Numbered from the stretch's first letter, positions 44,887 through 54,992 are shown. The stretch: 64,000 nucleotides of DNA from Pseudolactococcus piscium (GCF_002441695.1 NZ_JXJW01000008.1:1-64000); one strand, 5' to 3'. Notes: generated by a model not told the origin, from the letters alone. Numbers and translations are program-made.

Positions 44887-46842
44887 TTATTGCATCACTT
44901 CACTTTTCTCTTCAAGCGTAAATTCTACGTTATTTTCGATCCATTTACGACGTGGTTCTACTTTGTCTCCCATGAGAACCGAGACACGTTTTTCGGCTTG
45001 CGCCACATCATCTAGTGTGACCTGGATTAAGGTTCTAGTCTCAGGATTCATGGTTGTCTCCCAAAGCTGGTCGGCATTCATCTCGCCTAGCCCTTTATAG
45101 CGCTGTAACATGGCACCTTTAGAAAACCGCTTGCGAACATCTGTTAACTCGCCATCTGTCCATGCATATTCGATTTTTTCTGATTTTCCTTTACCCTGAC
45201 TCATTTTATAAAGTGGTGGTAAAGCGATATAGACATGCCCACCTTCAACTAAAGGCTTCATATAGCGATAAAAGAAGGTTAATAACAAGGTTTGAATATG
45301 CGCCCCATCTGTATCGGCATCGGTCATAATAATGACTTTGTCATAGTTAATATCAGACACATCAAAATCAGCGCCAACACCCGCACCTATGGTATAAATC
45401 ATGGTGTTAATTTCTTCATTTTTGAGAATATCTGCCATCTTGGCTTTCTCAGTATTGATGACCTTACCTCTAAGTGGTAGAATCGCTTGAAACTTGCGAT
45501 CTCTCCCTTGTTTGGCAGAGCCACCGGCAGAATCTCCTTCGACCAGGTATATTTCATTCTTAGCAGGGTTTTTACCTTGTGCTGGTGTTAATTTGCCTGA
45601 TAACAGGCCCTTATCTTTCTTGCCTTTTTTACCAGTTCTTGCATCATCACGCGCTTTTCGAGCTGCCTCACGGGCATCACGGGCTTTAATCGCCTTACGA
45701 ATCAAGTTTTGTGATAGTTCAGCATTTTCCATCAAGAAATAAGCCAGCTTATCACTGACGATACTATCTACGATTGGACGTGCCTTAGGACTACCCAATT
45801 TATCTTTTGTTTGTCCTTCAAACTGTAGATGTTCTTCAGGTACCAGGACAGACAAGATCGCTGTCAAGCCTTCCCGGTAATCAGAGCCTTCTAGATTTTT
45901 ATCTTTTTCTTTGAGTAAGCCTGATTTACGGGCATATTCATTCATCGACTTGGTAATAGCTTGTTTGAGTCCTGCTTCATGCGTCCCACCATCTTTGGTC
46001 TTGACGTTATTAACAAAACTTAAAATATTATCAGAGTAGCCATCGTTATATTGAATGGCAACTTCAACTTGGAAACTCTCTGCTTCACCCGCAAAATACA
46101 TGACAGGTGTTAGCGTGTCCTTGTCTTCATTTAGATAACCGACAAAATCCTGTACACCATTTTCATAGTGGAAACTTGCTGTTTCAGGTTGTCCATCCAC
46201 TTCATGACGTTCATCTGTTAAGACCATAGTCACATTAGGTAGGAGGAATGCTGATTCGTTTAGGCGATCAAAGATAGTCGCATATTTAAAATCAGTTGTT
46301 GAAAAAATCGTTGGGTCTGGCATAAAATGTACTTTTGTGCCAGTTTTTGATTTAGGTGCTTTACCAACCTTTTCCAGGGTTGTCGCAGGTTTCCCACCAT
46401 TTTCAAAGCGTTGTCTATAAACAAGACCATCACGTATGATTTCAACTTCCAGATAACTAGACAGGGCATTAACAACTGAAGAACCAACGCCATGAAGGCC
46501 ACCTGATGTTTTATAGCCACCCTGACCAAACTTACCACCTGCATGCAGGACAGTAAAAATCACTTCTACTGTGGGAATACCCGTCGCATGTGTCCCAACT
46601 GGCATACCACGACCACTATCTGATACCGTAAGTGAGCCATCTTGATGAATGGTGACATCAATTTGATCACCAAATCCTGATAATGCTTCATCTACTGCAT
46701 TGTCGACAATCTCCCAGACAAGATGGTGAAGACCGATACCATCTGTAGACCCAATATACATGCCTGGTCTTTTTCTTACAGCATCTAGACCTTCTAATAC
46801 CTGGATGGCATCATCGTTATAATTATTAATATCTATTGTCAA
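44887..46842 (-). CDS. parE: DNA topoisomerase IV subunit B
   Basis: 651 residues. GHKL ATPase with EIVDNAVDEALSG and GRGMPVG, transducer domain, and Toprim domain with EGDSAGGSAKQGRDRKFQAI and the DADTDGAHI acidic triad. Starts with TTG at 46842 behind AAAGGA. It is followed immediately by ktrB. Confidence 0.97.
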   Translation of the reverse strand: MTIDINNYNDDAIQVLEGLDAVRKRPGMYIGSTDGIGLHHLVWEIVDNAVDEALSGFGDQIDVTIHQDGSLTVSDSGRGMPVGTHATGIPTVEVIFTVLHAGGKFGQGGYKTSGGLHGVGSSVVNALSSYLEVEIIRDGLVYRQRFENGGKPATTLEKVGKAPKSKTGTKVHFMPDPTIFSTTDFKYATIFDRLNESAFLLPNVTMVLTDERHEVDGQPETASFHYENGVQDFVGYLNEDKDTLTPVMYFAGEAESFQVEVAIQYNDGYSDNILSFVNNVKTKDGGTHEAGLKQAITKSMNEYARKSGLLKEKDKNLEGSDYREGLTAILSVLVPEEHLQFEGQTKDKLGSPKARPIVDSIVSDKLAYFLMENAELSQNLIRKAIKARDAREAARKARDDARTGKKGKKDKGLLSGKLTPAQGKNPAKNEIYLVEGDSAGGSAKQGRDRKFQAILPLRGKVINTEKAKMADILKNEEINTMIYTIGAGVGADFDVSDINYDKVIIMTDADTDGAHIQTLLLTFFYRYMKPLVEGGHVYIALPPLYKMSQGKGKSEKIEYAWTDGELTDVRKRFSKGAMLQRYKGLGEMNADQLWETTMNPETRTLIQVTLDDVAQAEKRVSVLMGDKVEPRRKWIENNVEFTLEEKSEVMQ

Positions 46843-46960
46843 TTTACTTTTTCCTTTGGAAATATCGTGTTTGCGCCATACCTACACATGAACTGAATCA
46901 ATGCTGCAGGATGACAACTCTCTTTAAGGCCTTGTGGTGCTAATTTCCTTATCAAAAGTG

Positions 46961-46975
46961 TTCTATACTATAGAA
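46961..46975. promoter_or_regulatory. Palindrome upstream of parE
   Basis: TTCTATACTATAGAA, a 15-bp dyad about 120 bases before the parE start. Its role (operator or promoter overlap) is not known. Confidence 0.35.
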
Positions 46976-47007
46976 TACCTTATTTTTTTACTTTTGGCAA
47001 AAATCCA

Positions 47008-47041
47008 CCTAAAAACGCTATCATTAGACAGCGTTTTTAGG
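47008..47041. terminator. Original topA terminator, now after the cassette
   Basis: CCTAAAAACGCT and AGCGTTTTTAGG form a perfect 12-bp stem around a 10-base loop. It lies directly beyond the duplicated topA tail (47062-47118), suggesting that it once ended topA. Confidence 0.7.
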
Positions 47042-47061
47042 GTTAGCCATGTATATTATTG

Positions 47062-47118
47062 CTTTTACTTAACCTTTTCTTCTTCATAGTCACCATTGCT
47101 ACAAACGACTTGTTTGCC
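47062..47118 (-). pseudogene. Duplicate of the topA 3' end
   Basis: 57 bases, 56 of them the same as 48747-48803. It encodes the last TopA residues ([16 protein letters not shown] and stop) without the rest of the gene. It marks the far side of an insertion into topA's 3' end. Confidence 0.92.
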
Positions 47119-47124
47119 ACAAGC

Positions 47125-48351
47125 TTATTCACTAGATAATAACCATTTTGCTGCGGAAACAATAGCAATCCCCTTTATATCGGAAATACCTTCATCTACT
47201 CCTAAAATTAACGTTTTACTATGATTATCTGCTATTTTCAATAAATTTTCTATTTCTCGATCACTATTTTCTGGTAAACGATAGGCAACTTGAAAATACG
47301 CTATTTTACCATTTTTAATGGCTACAAAATCAATTTCAGACTTGTCAACATTACCATATTTTAATGCATATCCGCGTCTTAACAATTCAACTGCCACTAT
47401 CGCTTCTAATCGATTACCCAAATTGCTATTATTATTTTCAACTTGGGATTGCCACAAGCCATTATCAACTGAATAATACTTGGCACCTGCTCTTAATCGT
47501 TGCTTGCCGCGAAGCTGTGTCTGATCAACTCGATAAAAAAGAAATGCTGACTCAATTAGGCTAAGATATTCTCTCAACAAGGTTGTTGAGATATTAAATC
47601 CTGAACCCTGCAATCTTTTTTGTAAGGTTGTCACACTAATCTCACTACTCGTTGCATCATAAAGATAGAGGACAATTAATCTGAGTAAAAAAACTTGCTT
47701 TGCACTCGAGCGAATCGATACATCACGTAGCATGATTGAGTCAAAAATATCAGATAAAAACTTAAGTTGTTGGCTAGTATCCGTTGTGGTTGTAATGACA
47801 CTTGGCATTGCGCCATACATCATATAATCATGCAAAGCAGTTTCCATATTAGTTGTGGATACAGATTGTGCCAATTGTCTAACTTGTAAGTATTCCTTAA
47901 ATGAGAATGGAAATACTTGAATCTGGACATAACGACCCGATAAGCGTGTAGCGAGTTCTCCTGATAGAATCGACGCATTTGATCCAGTTAGATAAATATC
48001 ACAATCAAAATCAACTCGCAAACTATTCACCACTTTTTGCCAGTCATTTGCCAATTGGATTTCATCAAAGAAAAAGTAATGTTTATTTTTCGAGTTAACT
48101 TTCTCAACAAGATATTGATAGAAAACTTTGAAATCATTTGCTAAATCAGAAAACATTAATGATTCGAAATTAATATAGATGATTTGTTCATCTGTCACAT
48201 CCGCACGATGTTTGATAACATCTCTGATTTGTTTCATCAAGACCGATTTACCTGATCGTCTAACCCCTGTAATCACTTTTATAAACTCATTATCAATATT
48301 TGCTTTCAATTCATCTAAATATTTTGTACGCGCTATCATCTCGACCCTCAT
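47125..48351 (-). CDS. AAA+ ATPase with DUF4143 domain
   Basis: 408 residues. Walker A GVRRSGKSVLMKQI (about residues 29-42), Walker B YFFFDEIQLANDWQKVVN, sensor TGSNASILSGELATRLSGR, then a C-terminal DUF4143 part ending in a nuclease-like DFVAIKNGKIAYFQVAYRL segment. Such ATPases are common accessory genes in bacteria with no settled function. AAAGGA five bases before the ATG. Its coding ends six bases from the duplicated topA tail. Codon use is AT-rich, as expected of a recent arrival. Confidence 0.85.
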   Translation of the reverse strand: MRVEMIARTKYLDELKANIDNEFIKVITGVRRSGKSVLMKQIRDVIKHRADVTDEQIIYINFESLMFSDLANDFKVFYQYLVEKVNSKNKHYFFFDEIQLANDWQKVVNSLRVDFDCDIYLTGSNASILSGELATRLSGRYVQIQVFPFSFKEYLQVRQLAQSVSTTNMETALHDYMMYGAMPSVITTTTDTSQQLKFLSDIFDSIMLRDVSIRSSAKQVFLLRLIVLYLYDATSSEISVTTLQKRLQGSGFNISTTLLREYLSLIESAFLFYRVDQTQLRGKQRLRAGAKYYSVDNGLWQSQVENNNSNLGNRLEAIVAVELLRRGYALKYGNVDKSEIDFVAIKNGKIAYFQVAYRLPENSDREIENLLKIADNHSKTLILGVDEGISDIKGIAIVSAAKWLLSSE

Positions 48352-48746
48352 CAGTCCTTTTCATTCATTATAGCACAAAAAAGAAACTTGTAAATTTATT
48401 TTTTAAACTTATAACACAAAAAAAATTTAAAAGTTTATTTATATCACTAATTAAGGCATGTAGATAACAGGAAAGTATGCTCCGAAAGATGTATCTTATC
48501 TGAACTGTCTATAATAATCATTGCTAATAACATCTATGCACCAAACACAAGTAAAAAATACCTTGTTTTACCTCTAGTTTACTCCTTTTAGTGACTTCCC
48601 ACCGTAGAGTTGACAAATCCAAAATTACGCCACACCCTAGATTATACAGAACCCAAAAAACAAGCAACATCAAAGTCACTTGCTTTCTATTTACTGATGA
48701 ATCAGTGCTATTTAAAATCAAGAACTGAACAATTACTTAGCAGGCC
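48352..48746. other. Non-coding part of the topA cassette
   Basis: About 395 bases between the ATPase gene and topA. It holds the likely ATPase promoter in AT-rich DNA (48370-48440), dispersed repeat C (48582-48620), and an AAGCAA/TTGCTT stem (48662-48685) with a minus-strand T-run that probably now ends topA. Confidence 0.55.
48582..48620 (-). repeat. Dispersed repeat, copy C
   Basis: Minus strand GGATTTGTCAACTCTACGG then TGGGAAGTCACTAAAAGGAG. Closest relatives are copies A and B. Confidence 0.6.
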
Positions 48747-48748
48747 TT

Positions 48749-51034
48749 TTACTTAACCTTTTCTTCTTCATAGTCACCATTGCTACAAACGACTTGTTTA
48801 CCGCCACCACGGACTTTCTTCTCGACCAAGAACTGATTACATTTTGGACAGTCTCGACCGATTGGTTTATCCCATGAAGTAAACTCACAGTCAGGATAGC
48901 GTGCACAGCCATAGAATATCCGATTACGTTTTGATTTACGTTCAATGACTTGTCCTTCATGACAGGTCGGACAAATCACACCGATTTCCTTAACGATGGC
49001 CTTAGTATTGCGGCAATCTGGGAAATTACTACATGCATAAAACTTGCCATATTTGCCAAGTTTGATCACCATAGCATGGCCACAAATATCACAGTCAAAT
49101 CCGGCTGGTTCATCTTTGATCTGAATCTTCTCAATTTCAGTTTCAGCTTTTTCAAGTTCCAGTGCAAAAGGACGATAGAATTCATCTACGACCTTAACCC
49201 ATTGACGGCTACCATGCTCAACGTCATCTAATGAACGTTCCATCTCAACGGTAAAAGCTGTATTGACAATATTAGGGAAAAATTCAACAACCATGTTATT
49301 GACGATTTCACCAAGTTCTGTCGGTTCAAAGCGTTTAGCCGACAGTTTAACATAATATCGCCGTTGGATTGTTTCCAGAGTCGGTGCATAGGTAGACGGT
49401 CGCCCCACACCAATTTCTTCAAGTATCTTAATCAGCGTTGCTTCACTATAACGTGCTGGTGGTTGCGTGAAATGCTGCTCAGGTTTAATCGCTGCTTTCT
49501 TAACCAGATCTCCAGCAGCCATCTCAGGTAGCATTTTATTTTTATCCGCATCATTATAGACAGCCATATACCCATCAAATTTGACTTGAGAGCCGTTTGA
49601 CGTAAACATGACACCGTTTTGAGACAGATTTACTTTGACTGTATCAAATACAGCAGGTGTCATTTGACTGGCAACAAACCGATTCCAAATCAAACGATAG
49701 AGTTTTAACTGGTCTTTGTCCAGATACTTGGCGATGTTCTCTGGCGTATTGAGCACATTTGACGGACGAATTGCTTCATGGGCATCTTGCGCACCAGCTA
49801 CATTCTTGACCTTACTGCCATGTTTACTATAAGCTTCACCAAATGTAGACACGATATAGCTTGCAGCTGCAGCTTGGGCAACAGGTGAGATCCTTGTCGA
49901 GTCAGTTCTCATATAGGTAATCAAACCTTGATGACCGTTAGGACCAAGTGTGATACCTTCATAAAGTTGTTGGGCAACTGACATCGTTTTTCTAGCTCTA
50001 AAGTTAATTTTATTGGCAGAATCTTGCTGTAAAGAAGACGTTGTATAAGGCAGTGGTGCATTTCTGCGACGTTCTTTTTTATCAACCTTATCGACTGTAA
50101 AGTCGTCTGAAGTCAGGCGTGCCATAACTTCTAAGACATCTGAATTTTTTTCTAATTTTTTCTTCTTACCATCAAGGCCATAGAAACTACCTGGAAACTT
50201 CTTAGTCCCTTTTTTGAAATCCCCTTCGATAGACCAGTATTCTTCAGGAATAAAAGCATTAATTTCATTTTCCCGATCAATAATTAGCTTCAAGGCAATC
50301 GACTGAACACGTCCTGCTGATAAGCCTTTCTTAATTTTTTTCCAAAGAATTGGTGAAATTGAATACCCGACTAATCGGTCTAAAATACGTCTTGCTTGTT
50401 GGGCATCAACTAAATCTAAGTCAATAGAACGCGGTTCTTTGAAGGCATCCTTTACTGCATCTTTAGTGATTTCATTAAAGACAACACGATTTTTATCATG
50501 GACATCTAGTCCTAAAATATGCGCCAAGTGCCAAGAGATTGCTTCTCCTTCTCTATCCGGGTCACTTGCTAGATAGACGGCTTTGGCATTTTTAGCCTCT
50601 TTTTTAAGAGAGTTAATCAATGGCCCTTTACCACGAATATTAATATATTGTGGTTCATAATCATTTTCTATATCGACAGACATAGTTGATTTTTTCAAAT
50701 CACGAATATGTCCTACAGAAGCGACCACTCTATAATTACGACCTAGATATTTTTCGATGGTCTTAGCTTTGGCTGGTGATTCGACGATAACAAGATTCTT
50801 TTTGATCTTTGAAGCAGCTTTCTTTTTAGCTGGCTTCTTTACTGCCGTCTTTTTTTTAGCTGTCGTCGCCTTAGTAGCCACTTTTTTTACTGCTGCCGTT
50901 TTTTTAGGAGCAGCTTTAGCAGCCGTTTTAGTTGCTGTTTTAGTTGCTGTTTTAGTTGCTGTTGTCTTTTTAGGAGTTGCTTTCTTTACTGGTGTTTTGC
51001 TTACTGCTTTTTCTTCTGATGTCCTTGCGACCAT
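48749..51034 (-). CDS. topA: DNA topoisomerase I
   Basis: 761 residues from the ATG at 51034; a TTG 12 bases earlier is the alternative. About 80 N-terminal residues are an unusual Ala/Lys/Thr-rich tail (repeats of ATKTATKTA) before the Toprim domain ([19 protein letters not shown]). Then the active-site Tyr in [14 protein letters not shown] and three C-terminal zinc ribbons (CDICG.., CPTCHEG.., CPKCNQF..), the last with only three cysteines, as usual in streptococci. It relaxes negative supercoils. Its 3' end is duplicated at 47062-47118. Confidence 0.95.
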   Translation of the reverse strand: MVARTSEEKAVSKTPVKKATPKKTTATKTATKTATKTAAKAAPKKTAAVKKVATKATTAKKKTAVKKPAKKKAASKIKKNLVIVESPAKAKTIEKYLGRNYRVVASVGHIRDLKKSTMSVDIENDYEPQYINIRGKGPLINSLKKEAKNAKAVYLASDPDREGEAISWHLAHILGLDVHDKNRVVFNEITKDAVKDAFKEPRSIDLDLVDAQQARRILDRLVGYSISPILWKKIKKGLSAGRVQSIALKLIIDRENEINAFIPEEYWSIEGDFKKGTKKFPGSFYGLDGKKKKLEKNSDVLEVMARLTSDDFTVDKVDKKERRRNAPLPYTTSSLQQDSANKINFRARKTMSVAQQLYEGITLGPNGHQGLITYMRTDSTRISPVAQAAAASYIVSTFGEAYSKHGSKVKNVAGAQDAHEAIRPSNVLNTPENIAKYLDKDQLKLYRLIWNRFVASQMTPAVFDTVKVNLSQNGVMFTSNGSQVKFDGYMAVYNDADKNKMLPEMAAGDLVKKAAIKPEQHFTQPPARYSEATLIKILEEIGVGRPSTYAPTLETIQRRYYVKLSAKRFEPTELGEIVNNMVVEFFPNIVNTAFTVEMERSLDDVEHGSRQWVKVVDEFYRPFALELEKAETEIEKIQIKDEPAGFDCDICGHAMVIKLGKYGKFYACSNFPDCRNTKAIVKEIGVICPTCHEGQVIERKSKRNRIFYGCARYPDCEFTSWDKPIGRDCPKCNQFLVEKKVRGGGKQVVCSNGDYEEEKVK

Positions 51035-51162
51035 GCATGGTGCCAACTTTCTATTAAAGTATTGTCAACCCATCATAACGGCTTTTTTTACGATTGTCAA
51101 GAAAAAAAGAAAGTTAATGTTTTTCTTATAGGAGAAACACATTCATATTTTTATAATAAAAA

Positions 51163-51186
51163 GCAGTGTTAAACGCTTAACACTGC
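51163..51186 (-). terminator. lrgAB terminator
   Basis: GCAGTGTTAA-acgc-TTAACACTGC, perfect 10-bp stem, with TTTTTATT following on the minus strand. Confidence 0.85.
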
Positions 51187-51225
51187 GGGTTAATGCCCTA
51201 ATAATGAGCCACTATTTCGATACAC

Positions 51226-51921
51226 TTATTTTAAGATAATTGCTGCAATAATCGGACTAACGATGACATAAACAATACCTGTCACACCAATCGACAAACC
51301 AGCCATTGCCCCTTCTATTTGGCCCAGTTGCATGGCTGCTCCTGTCCCAATCGCATGACCCGTTCCACCTAAAGCAACACCTTTGGCGACACGATCTTTG
51401 ATCCCAAATAGATCCAGTAAGACTGGACCAACAACCGAACTAATGATCCCGGTGAGCACCACAACAACTAAGGTAATGGTTGCCATACCCCCCATTTTAC
51501 TGGTGATACCTACGGCCATTGCTGTGGTGACTGATTTTGGAAATAGACTGATGGCTAGAAAATAATTCATGCCAAATAGTTTGGCTAGCACGGCTGTTAG
51601 TGCCGTGTTAACGATTGCACCTATAATCACGCCTGACAAAATACTGCGTACATGAAACTTCATCAACTTGAATGCTTGAAATAGGGGAATACCCAATGCA
51701 ACAGTAGACGGAATAATCAGGGTATTGAGATACGACCCACCAACATAATAAGCTTTATAGGAAATGCCTGTTAATTTGAGAAAGACAATCACCATGATAA
51801 CGGCTACTAATAAAGGGTTAGTTGCTGGATTTGTCCACTTACGATGGATTTGAGCTGCAATAAAGTAGGCAAAAATTGATACAGTCAGGCCAAAGAGCGG
51901 ATTAGAAAAGACATCTTTCAT
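51226..51921 (-). CDS. lrgB: LrgB-family membrane protein
   Basis: 231 residues, polytopic, with the family motifs FPKSVTTAMAVGITSKMGG and GTGHAIGTGAAMQLGQIEGAMAGL. Partner of LrgA, whose stop it overlaps by four bases. Originally described as part of an antiholin-like pair; in several Firmicutes LrgAB/CidAB-like pairs import pyruvate. Confidence 0.92.
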   Translation of the reverse strand: MKDVFSNPLFGLTVSIFAYFIAAQIHRKWTNPATNPLLVAVIMVIVFLKLTGISYKAYYVGGSYLNTLIIPSTVALGIPLFQAFKLMKFHVRSILSGVIIGAIVNTALTAVLAKLFGMNYFLAISLFPKSVTTAMAVGITSKMGGMATITLVVVVLTGIISSVVGPVLLDLFGIKDRVAKGVALGGTGHAIGTGAAMQLGQIEGAMAGLSIGVTGIVYVIVSPIIAAIILK

Positions 51922-52280
51922 TTTTTATAATCTCCCTCAAAATGTTGCTTGATAAACTGTGTCACAAACCCAATTACAGCAAAATTGACAACAATAGCAA
52001 GTAAGGTGATCACGATAATTTGCCACCAATAGGTTGAAATCGCATCCCAATGGCTCATGATCCCAACACCAGCTGGTAAGAATAAGATCGTCATATTCTC
52101 GATCATAAATTGGCCTGCATCATAAATTTGTCGCAATCTAATCAGTTTAAACTTCAATGCTAAAAATAATAAAACCATCCCAATAATTGAGCCTGGCACT
52201 GGCAAGTTCAAGCCAGTCGATAAAAATTCTCCTACTATAGAAAATAAGAGAATATACATAAATTGAAAATAAATTTTCAT
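51918..52280 (-). CDS. lrgA: LrgA-family holin-like protein
   Basis: 120 residues, four membrane helices (FLSTGLNLPVPGSIIGMVLLFLAL is typical). First gene of the lrgAB pair. Extended -10 GGTTATAAT (ATTATA at 52314-52319) lies about 35 bases before the ATG; AAAGG is rather far upstream. Confidence 0.9.
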   Translation of the reverse strand: MKIYFQFMYILLFSIVGEFLSTGLNLPVPGSIIGMVLLFLALKFKLIRLRQIYDAGQFMIENMTILFLPAGVGIMSHWDAISTYWWQIIVITLLAIVVNFAVIGFVTQFIKQHFEGDYKK

Positions 52281-52341
52281 TTAATTTCTGCAACCTTTCT
52301 AATCTTTAAGTTTATTATAACCCTTTTTTCTGAAAATTACA

Positions 52342-52382
52342 GGAAAAAAGATACCTTTTGACGTCAAAAAATATCTTTTTTC
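52342..52382. terminator. Terminator after the CapA-like gene
   Basis: Long AT-rich stem GAAAAAAGATA/TATCTTTTTTC with an inner TTTTGACGTCAAAA; T-runs on both strands. Confidence 0.75.
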
Positions 52383-52387
52383 TAGGG

Positions 52388-53656
52388 TTAAAATTTAATA
52401 TCAAGTAAGCTTATCATCTCATGATAGGCCGTCTCAATCCGTTCTTGTTTTGCTTTGGGCACCTTGTCAGCATATTTACCGCCTGGTAGATAATCCTCAG
52501 CTAGATAAACCTGATAATCATAGGCTGGATAGCCCAGAAAGGTCCGATCAATCGGTTCTCTAGATACCCAGGTTGGATGTGCTTTAACAGCCGTTAATTG
52601 CGTTTTATTGGCTTCTTTTGTGACCTGAACTTCCATAATCACACCGCGTTCAGTCCAATAATTTTCAAGTGTTTCATATCTTTGATTAGATAGGAGGTTG
52701 CCCATCGAGTAGATGATAAATTTCTTCTCACCATCTTTTTCGATTGTTTCAGTTGGTTCAGCCACATGCGGGTGGCCTCCGAAAATAATATCTGCACCAA
52801 AGTCAATCATTTTATGATAAGTCGAGACTTGTTCAGGTGTGGCTTCCAGACTATATTCGACACCAGATTGTGGCATAATAACTGTCACATCAGCCAATTG
52901 CTTAGCTGCTTTGATTTTCTTTTCCACTTTAGTCATGTTGAGGTCATTGAGATATTTATCGTAATCTGATTGGCTAATACTGGCTTCAATCCCATTAAAG
53001 CCATAGCTAAATCCCAAAATTGCGATTTTTATACCATTGACTTCTTTTACTAAAATTTTATCGTCAGGCACATTGACACCAAAGGTATCGAGGCCAGCTT
53101 TTTGAAAGGCATTGGCTGTATACTTTAGTCCACTGATACCCGTATCAAGTATATGGTTATGTGCTAAGTCTAAGGCATCATAGCCTGCATTCTTGATAGA
53201 CGATATGACAGCTTCTGGTGCATTAAAAATAGGATAGCCAGCCAGGGGCATATCAGGATTGATCGTCCCTTCAAAATCACCTAAAGCTAAATCTGCTGAT
53301 TTAATGAGTGGCGTGATTTGCTCATAGTCATTTGAAAAATCATATGTCTGCCCATCAAAGGCACTACCATAGACGATATCATGATAAAGCATATCACCAC
53401 TCGCCATTATCGTAGCAGTCGACTTTGCTTTGCCACCTTTAGTCGCCTTAGCTGTTTTCGTCTTAGTGGACTTGCTACTGCTTACTTGCTTATCTGATGA
53501 TGTTGCACTACCATGTCCAAATGGATTTCTCAGTTGGCCAGTCACAAATAATATGACTAATAAGCTAGATAGCACGCCGATGATAATAGCTATTTTTTTT
53601 CTAAAATCTTGCTGTTGCTGTCGTCTGATTTTTTTTCTATTGAATTGCCTTGACAT
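52388..53656 (-). CDS. CapA-family (poly-gamma-glutamate capsule type) metallophosphatase
   Basis: About 422 residues. AAAGGAG is four bases before the ATG at 53656; the frame extends 27 codons upstream without support. One N-terminal membrane helix (IAIIIGVLSSLLVILFVTG), then a Ser/Thr/Lys-rich linker and a CapA-like calcineurin fold: ASGDMLYHD, GDFEGTI, LAHNHILDTG, GGHPHVAEPTE. CapA relatives are tied to poly-gamma-glutamate but most are of unknown role; no cap operon is here. Confidence 0.85.
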   Translation of the reverse strand: MSRQFNRKKIRRQQQQDFRKKIAIIIGVLSSLLVILFVTGQLRNPFGHGSATSSDKQVSSSKSTKTKTAKATKGGKAKSTATIMASGDMLYHDIVYGSAFDGQTYDFSNDYEQITPLIKSADLALGDFEGTINPDMPLAGYPIFNAPEAVISSIKNAGYDALDLAHNHILDTGISGLKYTANAFQKAGLDTFGVNVPDDKILVKEVNGIKIAILGFSYGFNGIEASISQSDYDKYLNDLNMTKVEKKIKAAKQLADVTVIMPQSGVEYSLEATPEQVSTYHKMIDFGADIIFGGHPHVAEPTETIEKDGEKKFIIYSMGNLLSNQRYETLENYWTERGVIMEVQVTKEANKTQLTAVKAHPTWVSREPIDRTFLGYPAYDYQVYLAEDYLPGGKYADKVPKAKQERIETAYHEMISLLDIKF

Positions 53657-53759
53657 GATACTCCTTTGTAGATGCTGTCTCAGCCAAACACCTATCAGTA
53701 GTCTAGCTATCACAGTATAATTGGCAGGTAGAGACACGCTGTCTCTACCTCATCCTGAT

Positions 53760-54992
53760 TTAAAAATTAGCGATAATCGCAGCTGTAAAGTCAGCTGTTG
53801 TTAGCGTACCACCTAAATCGCGTGTCGTTTGACCTTGCGCAATCGTCTTAGCTAAGGCTGCTCTTACAAGGTTTGCTGCCTCTAGCCAGCCAATGAACTC
53901 AAGCATCATCACACTTGATAGAATCAAACTAGACGGATTAGCCAGACCTAAGCCTGCAATATCTGGCGCAGTACCATGTGTGGCTTCAAAGATGGCATGC
54001 CCTGTTAAAAAGTTGATATTAGCTCCCGGTGAGATACCGATCCCCCCAACTTGTGCTGCAAGGGCATCAGAAATATAGTCGCCATTTAAATTAAGGGTTG
54101 CAACAACTTGATAGGCTGAAGGATTAATCAAAATTTGCTGCAAAAAATTATCAGCAATGGCATCATCCACATAAATTTTACCAGCAGCTAAAGCTGTAGC
54201 TTTGGCTGCTAACGCAGCATCTAGACCTGATTCAGATTTTAGCTTGTTAAAGGCATTCACCGTAAAAGTAGGATACTCATCTGCAACTTCATAGCCCCAT
54301 TTTTTAAAGCCACCTTCGGTAAACTTCATGATATTCCCTTTATGAACGAGGGTCACACGGTTAATCCCATGCGCAATCGCATGCTCAAATGCCGCACGTA
54401 CCAAGCGTTTAGACCCATCTGGTGAAACTGGTTTAATACCGATAGCCGATGTTTGCTCAAAGCGAATGTTATCAATACCAAAATCTGTCTTAAGTAACTT
54501 AATTAAGCGCTTGGCATCAGGACTCTCGCTTTCAAACTCAATACCGGCATAGATATCTTCTGTGTTCTCGCGAAAAATCGTCATCTCAACGTTTTCAGGG
54601 TGTTTGACAGGAGATGTAACACCTGTAAAATAGGTAATCGGTCGCACATTTGCAAAGAGATCAAACTGTTGTCGTAGGGTAACATTTAAGCTTCGAAATC
54701 CTTCACCAATCGGTGTCATCAAGGGGCCTTTAATGGCGACAAGATTTTCGGTCAAAGCAGTTACGGTTTCTTGAGGTAGATAATCCCCTTGCGCTGCATA
54801 AGCTTTTTCGCCAGCAGCAAGTTCCTGCCAAGAGATGGCTTTCTCACTACCATAGGCTTTAGCGACTGCAGTATCGACGACTTTTATCATGGCAGGTGAT
54901 ATATCAATCCCGACGCCATCTCCCGTAATATAAGGGATATCAGGATCATTTGGGACCTGTAACCTGCCGTTTATCATCTCTATTTTAGCCAT
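53760..54992 (-). CDS. icd: Isocitrate dehydrogenase, predicted NAD-dependent
   Basis: 410 residues. Substrate loop [12 protein letters not shown] with the Ser of the E. coli phosphorylation site, and YAGIEFE. At the cofactor site it reads [16 protein letters not shown]: Asp and Ile at the places of E. coli Lys344 and Tyr345, and Ala for Val351, which are NAD-type residues. It ends the gltA-citB-icd set, forming 2-oxoglutarate for glutamate synthesis. Starts eight bases inside citB. Confidence 0.93.
   Translation of the reverse strand: MAKIEMINGRLQVPNDPDIPYITGDGVGIDISPAMIKVVDTAVAKAYGSEKAISWQELAAGEKAYAAQGDYLPQETVTALTENLVAIKGPLMTPIGEGFRSLNVTLRQQFDLFANVRPITYFTGVTSPVKHPENVEMTIFRENTEDIYAGIEFESESPDAKRLIKLLKTDFGIDNIRFEQTSAIGIKPVSPDGSKRLVRAAFEHAIAHGINRVTLVHKGNIMKFTEGGFKKWGYEVADEYPTFTVNAFNKLKSESGLDAALAAKATALAAGKIYVDDAIADNFLQQILINPSAYQVVATLNLNGDYISDALAAQVGGIGISPGANINFLTGHAIFEATHGTAPDIAGLGLANPSSLILSSVMMLEFIGWLEAANLVRAALAKTIAQGQTTRDLGGTLTTADFTAAIIANF

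Larger units (their letters stand above)
47062..48746 (-). mobile_element. 1.7-kb inserted cassette at the topA 3' end
   Basis: Between two direct 57-bp copies of the topA tail lie one ATPase gene and a non-coding part with dispersed repeat C. No recombinase is present. Gain could have come through homologous recombination at a short topA tail or through a site-specific enzyme supplied elsewhere. The topA reading frame is intact. Confidence 0.65.

Noticed and set aside
48524-48721. 65-codon minus-strand ORF between the ATPase gene and topA
   Set aside because: It runs through dispersed repeat C and the stem at 48662-48685, has no ribosome site and its composition looks accidental.
50757-51131. 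124-codon plus-strand ORF opposite the topA start
   Set aside because: It is the mirror of the Ala/Lys-rich tail; hydrophobic only because of the reverse codons.
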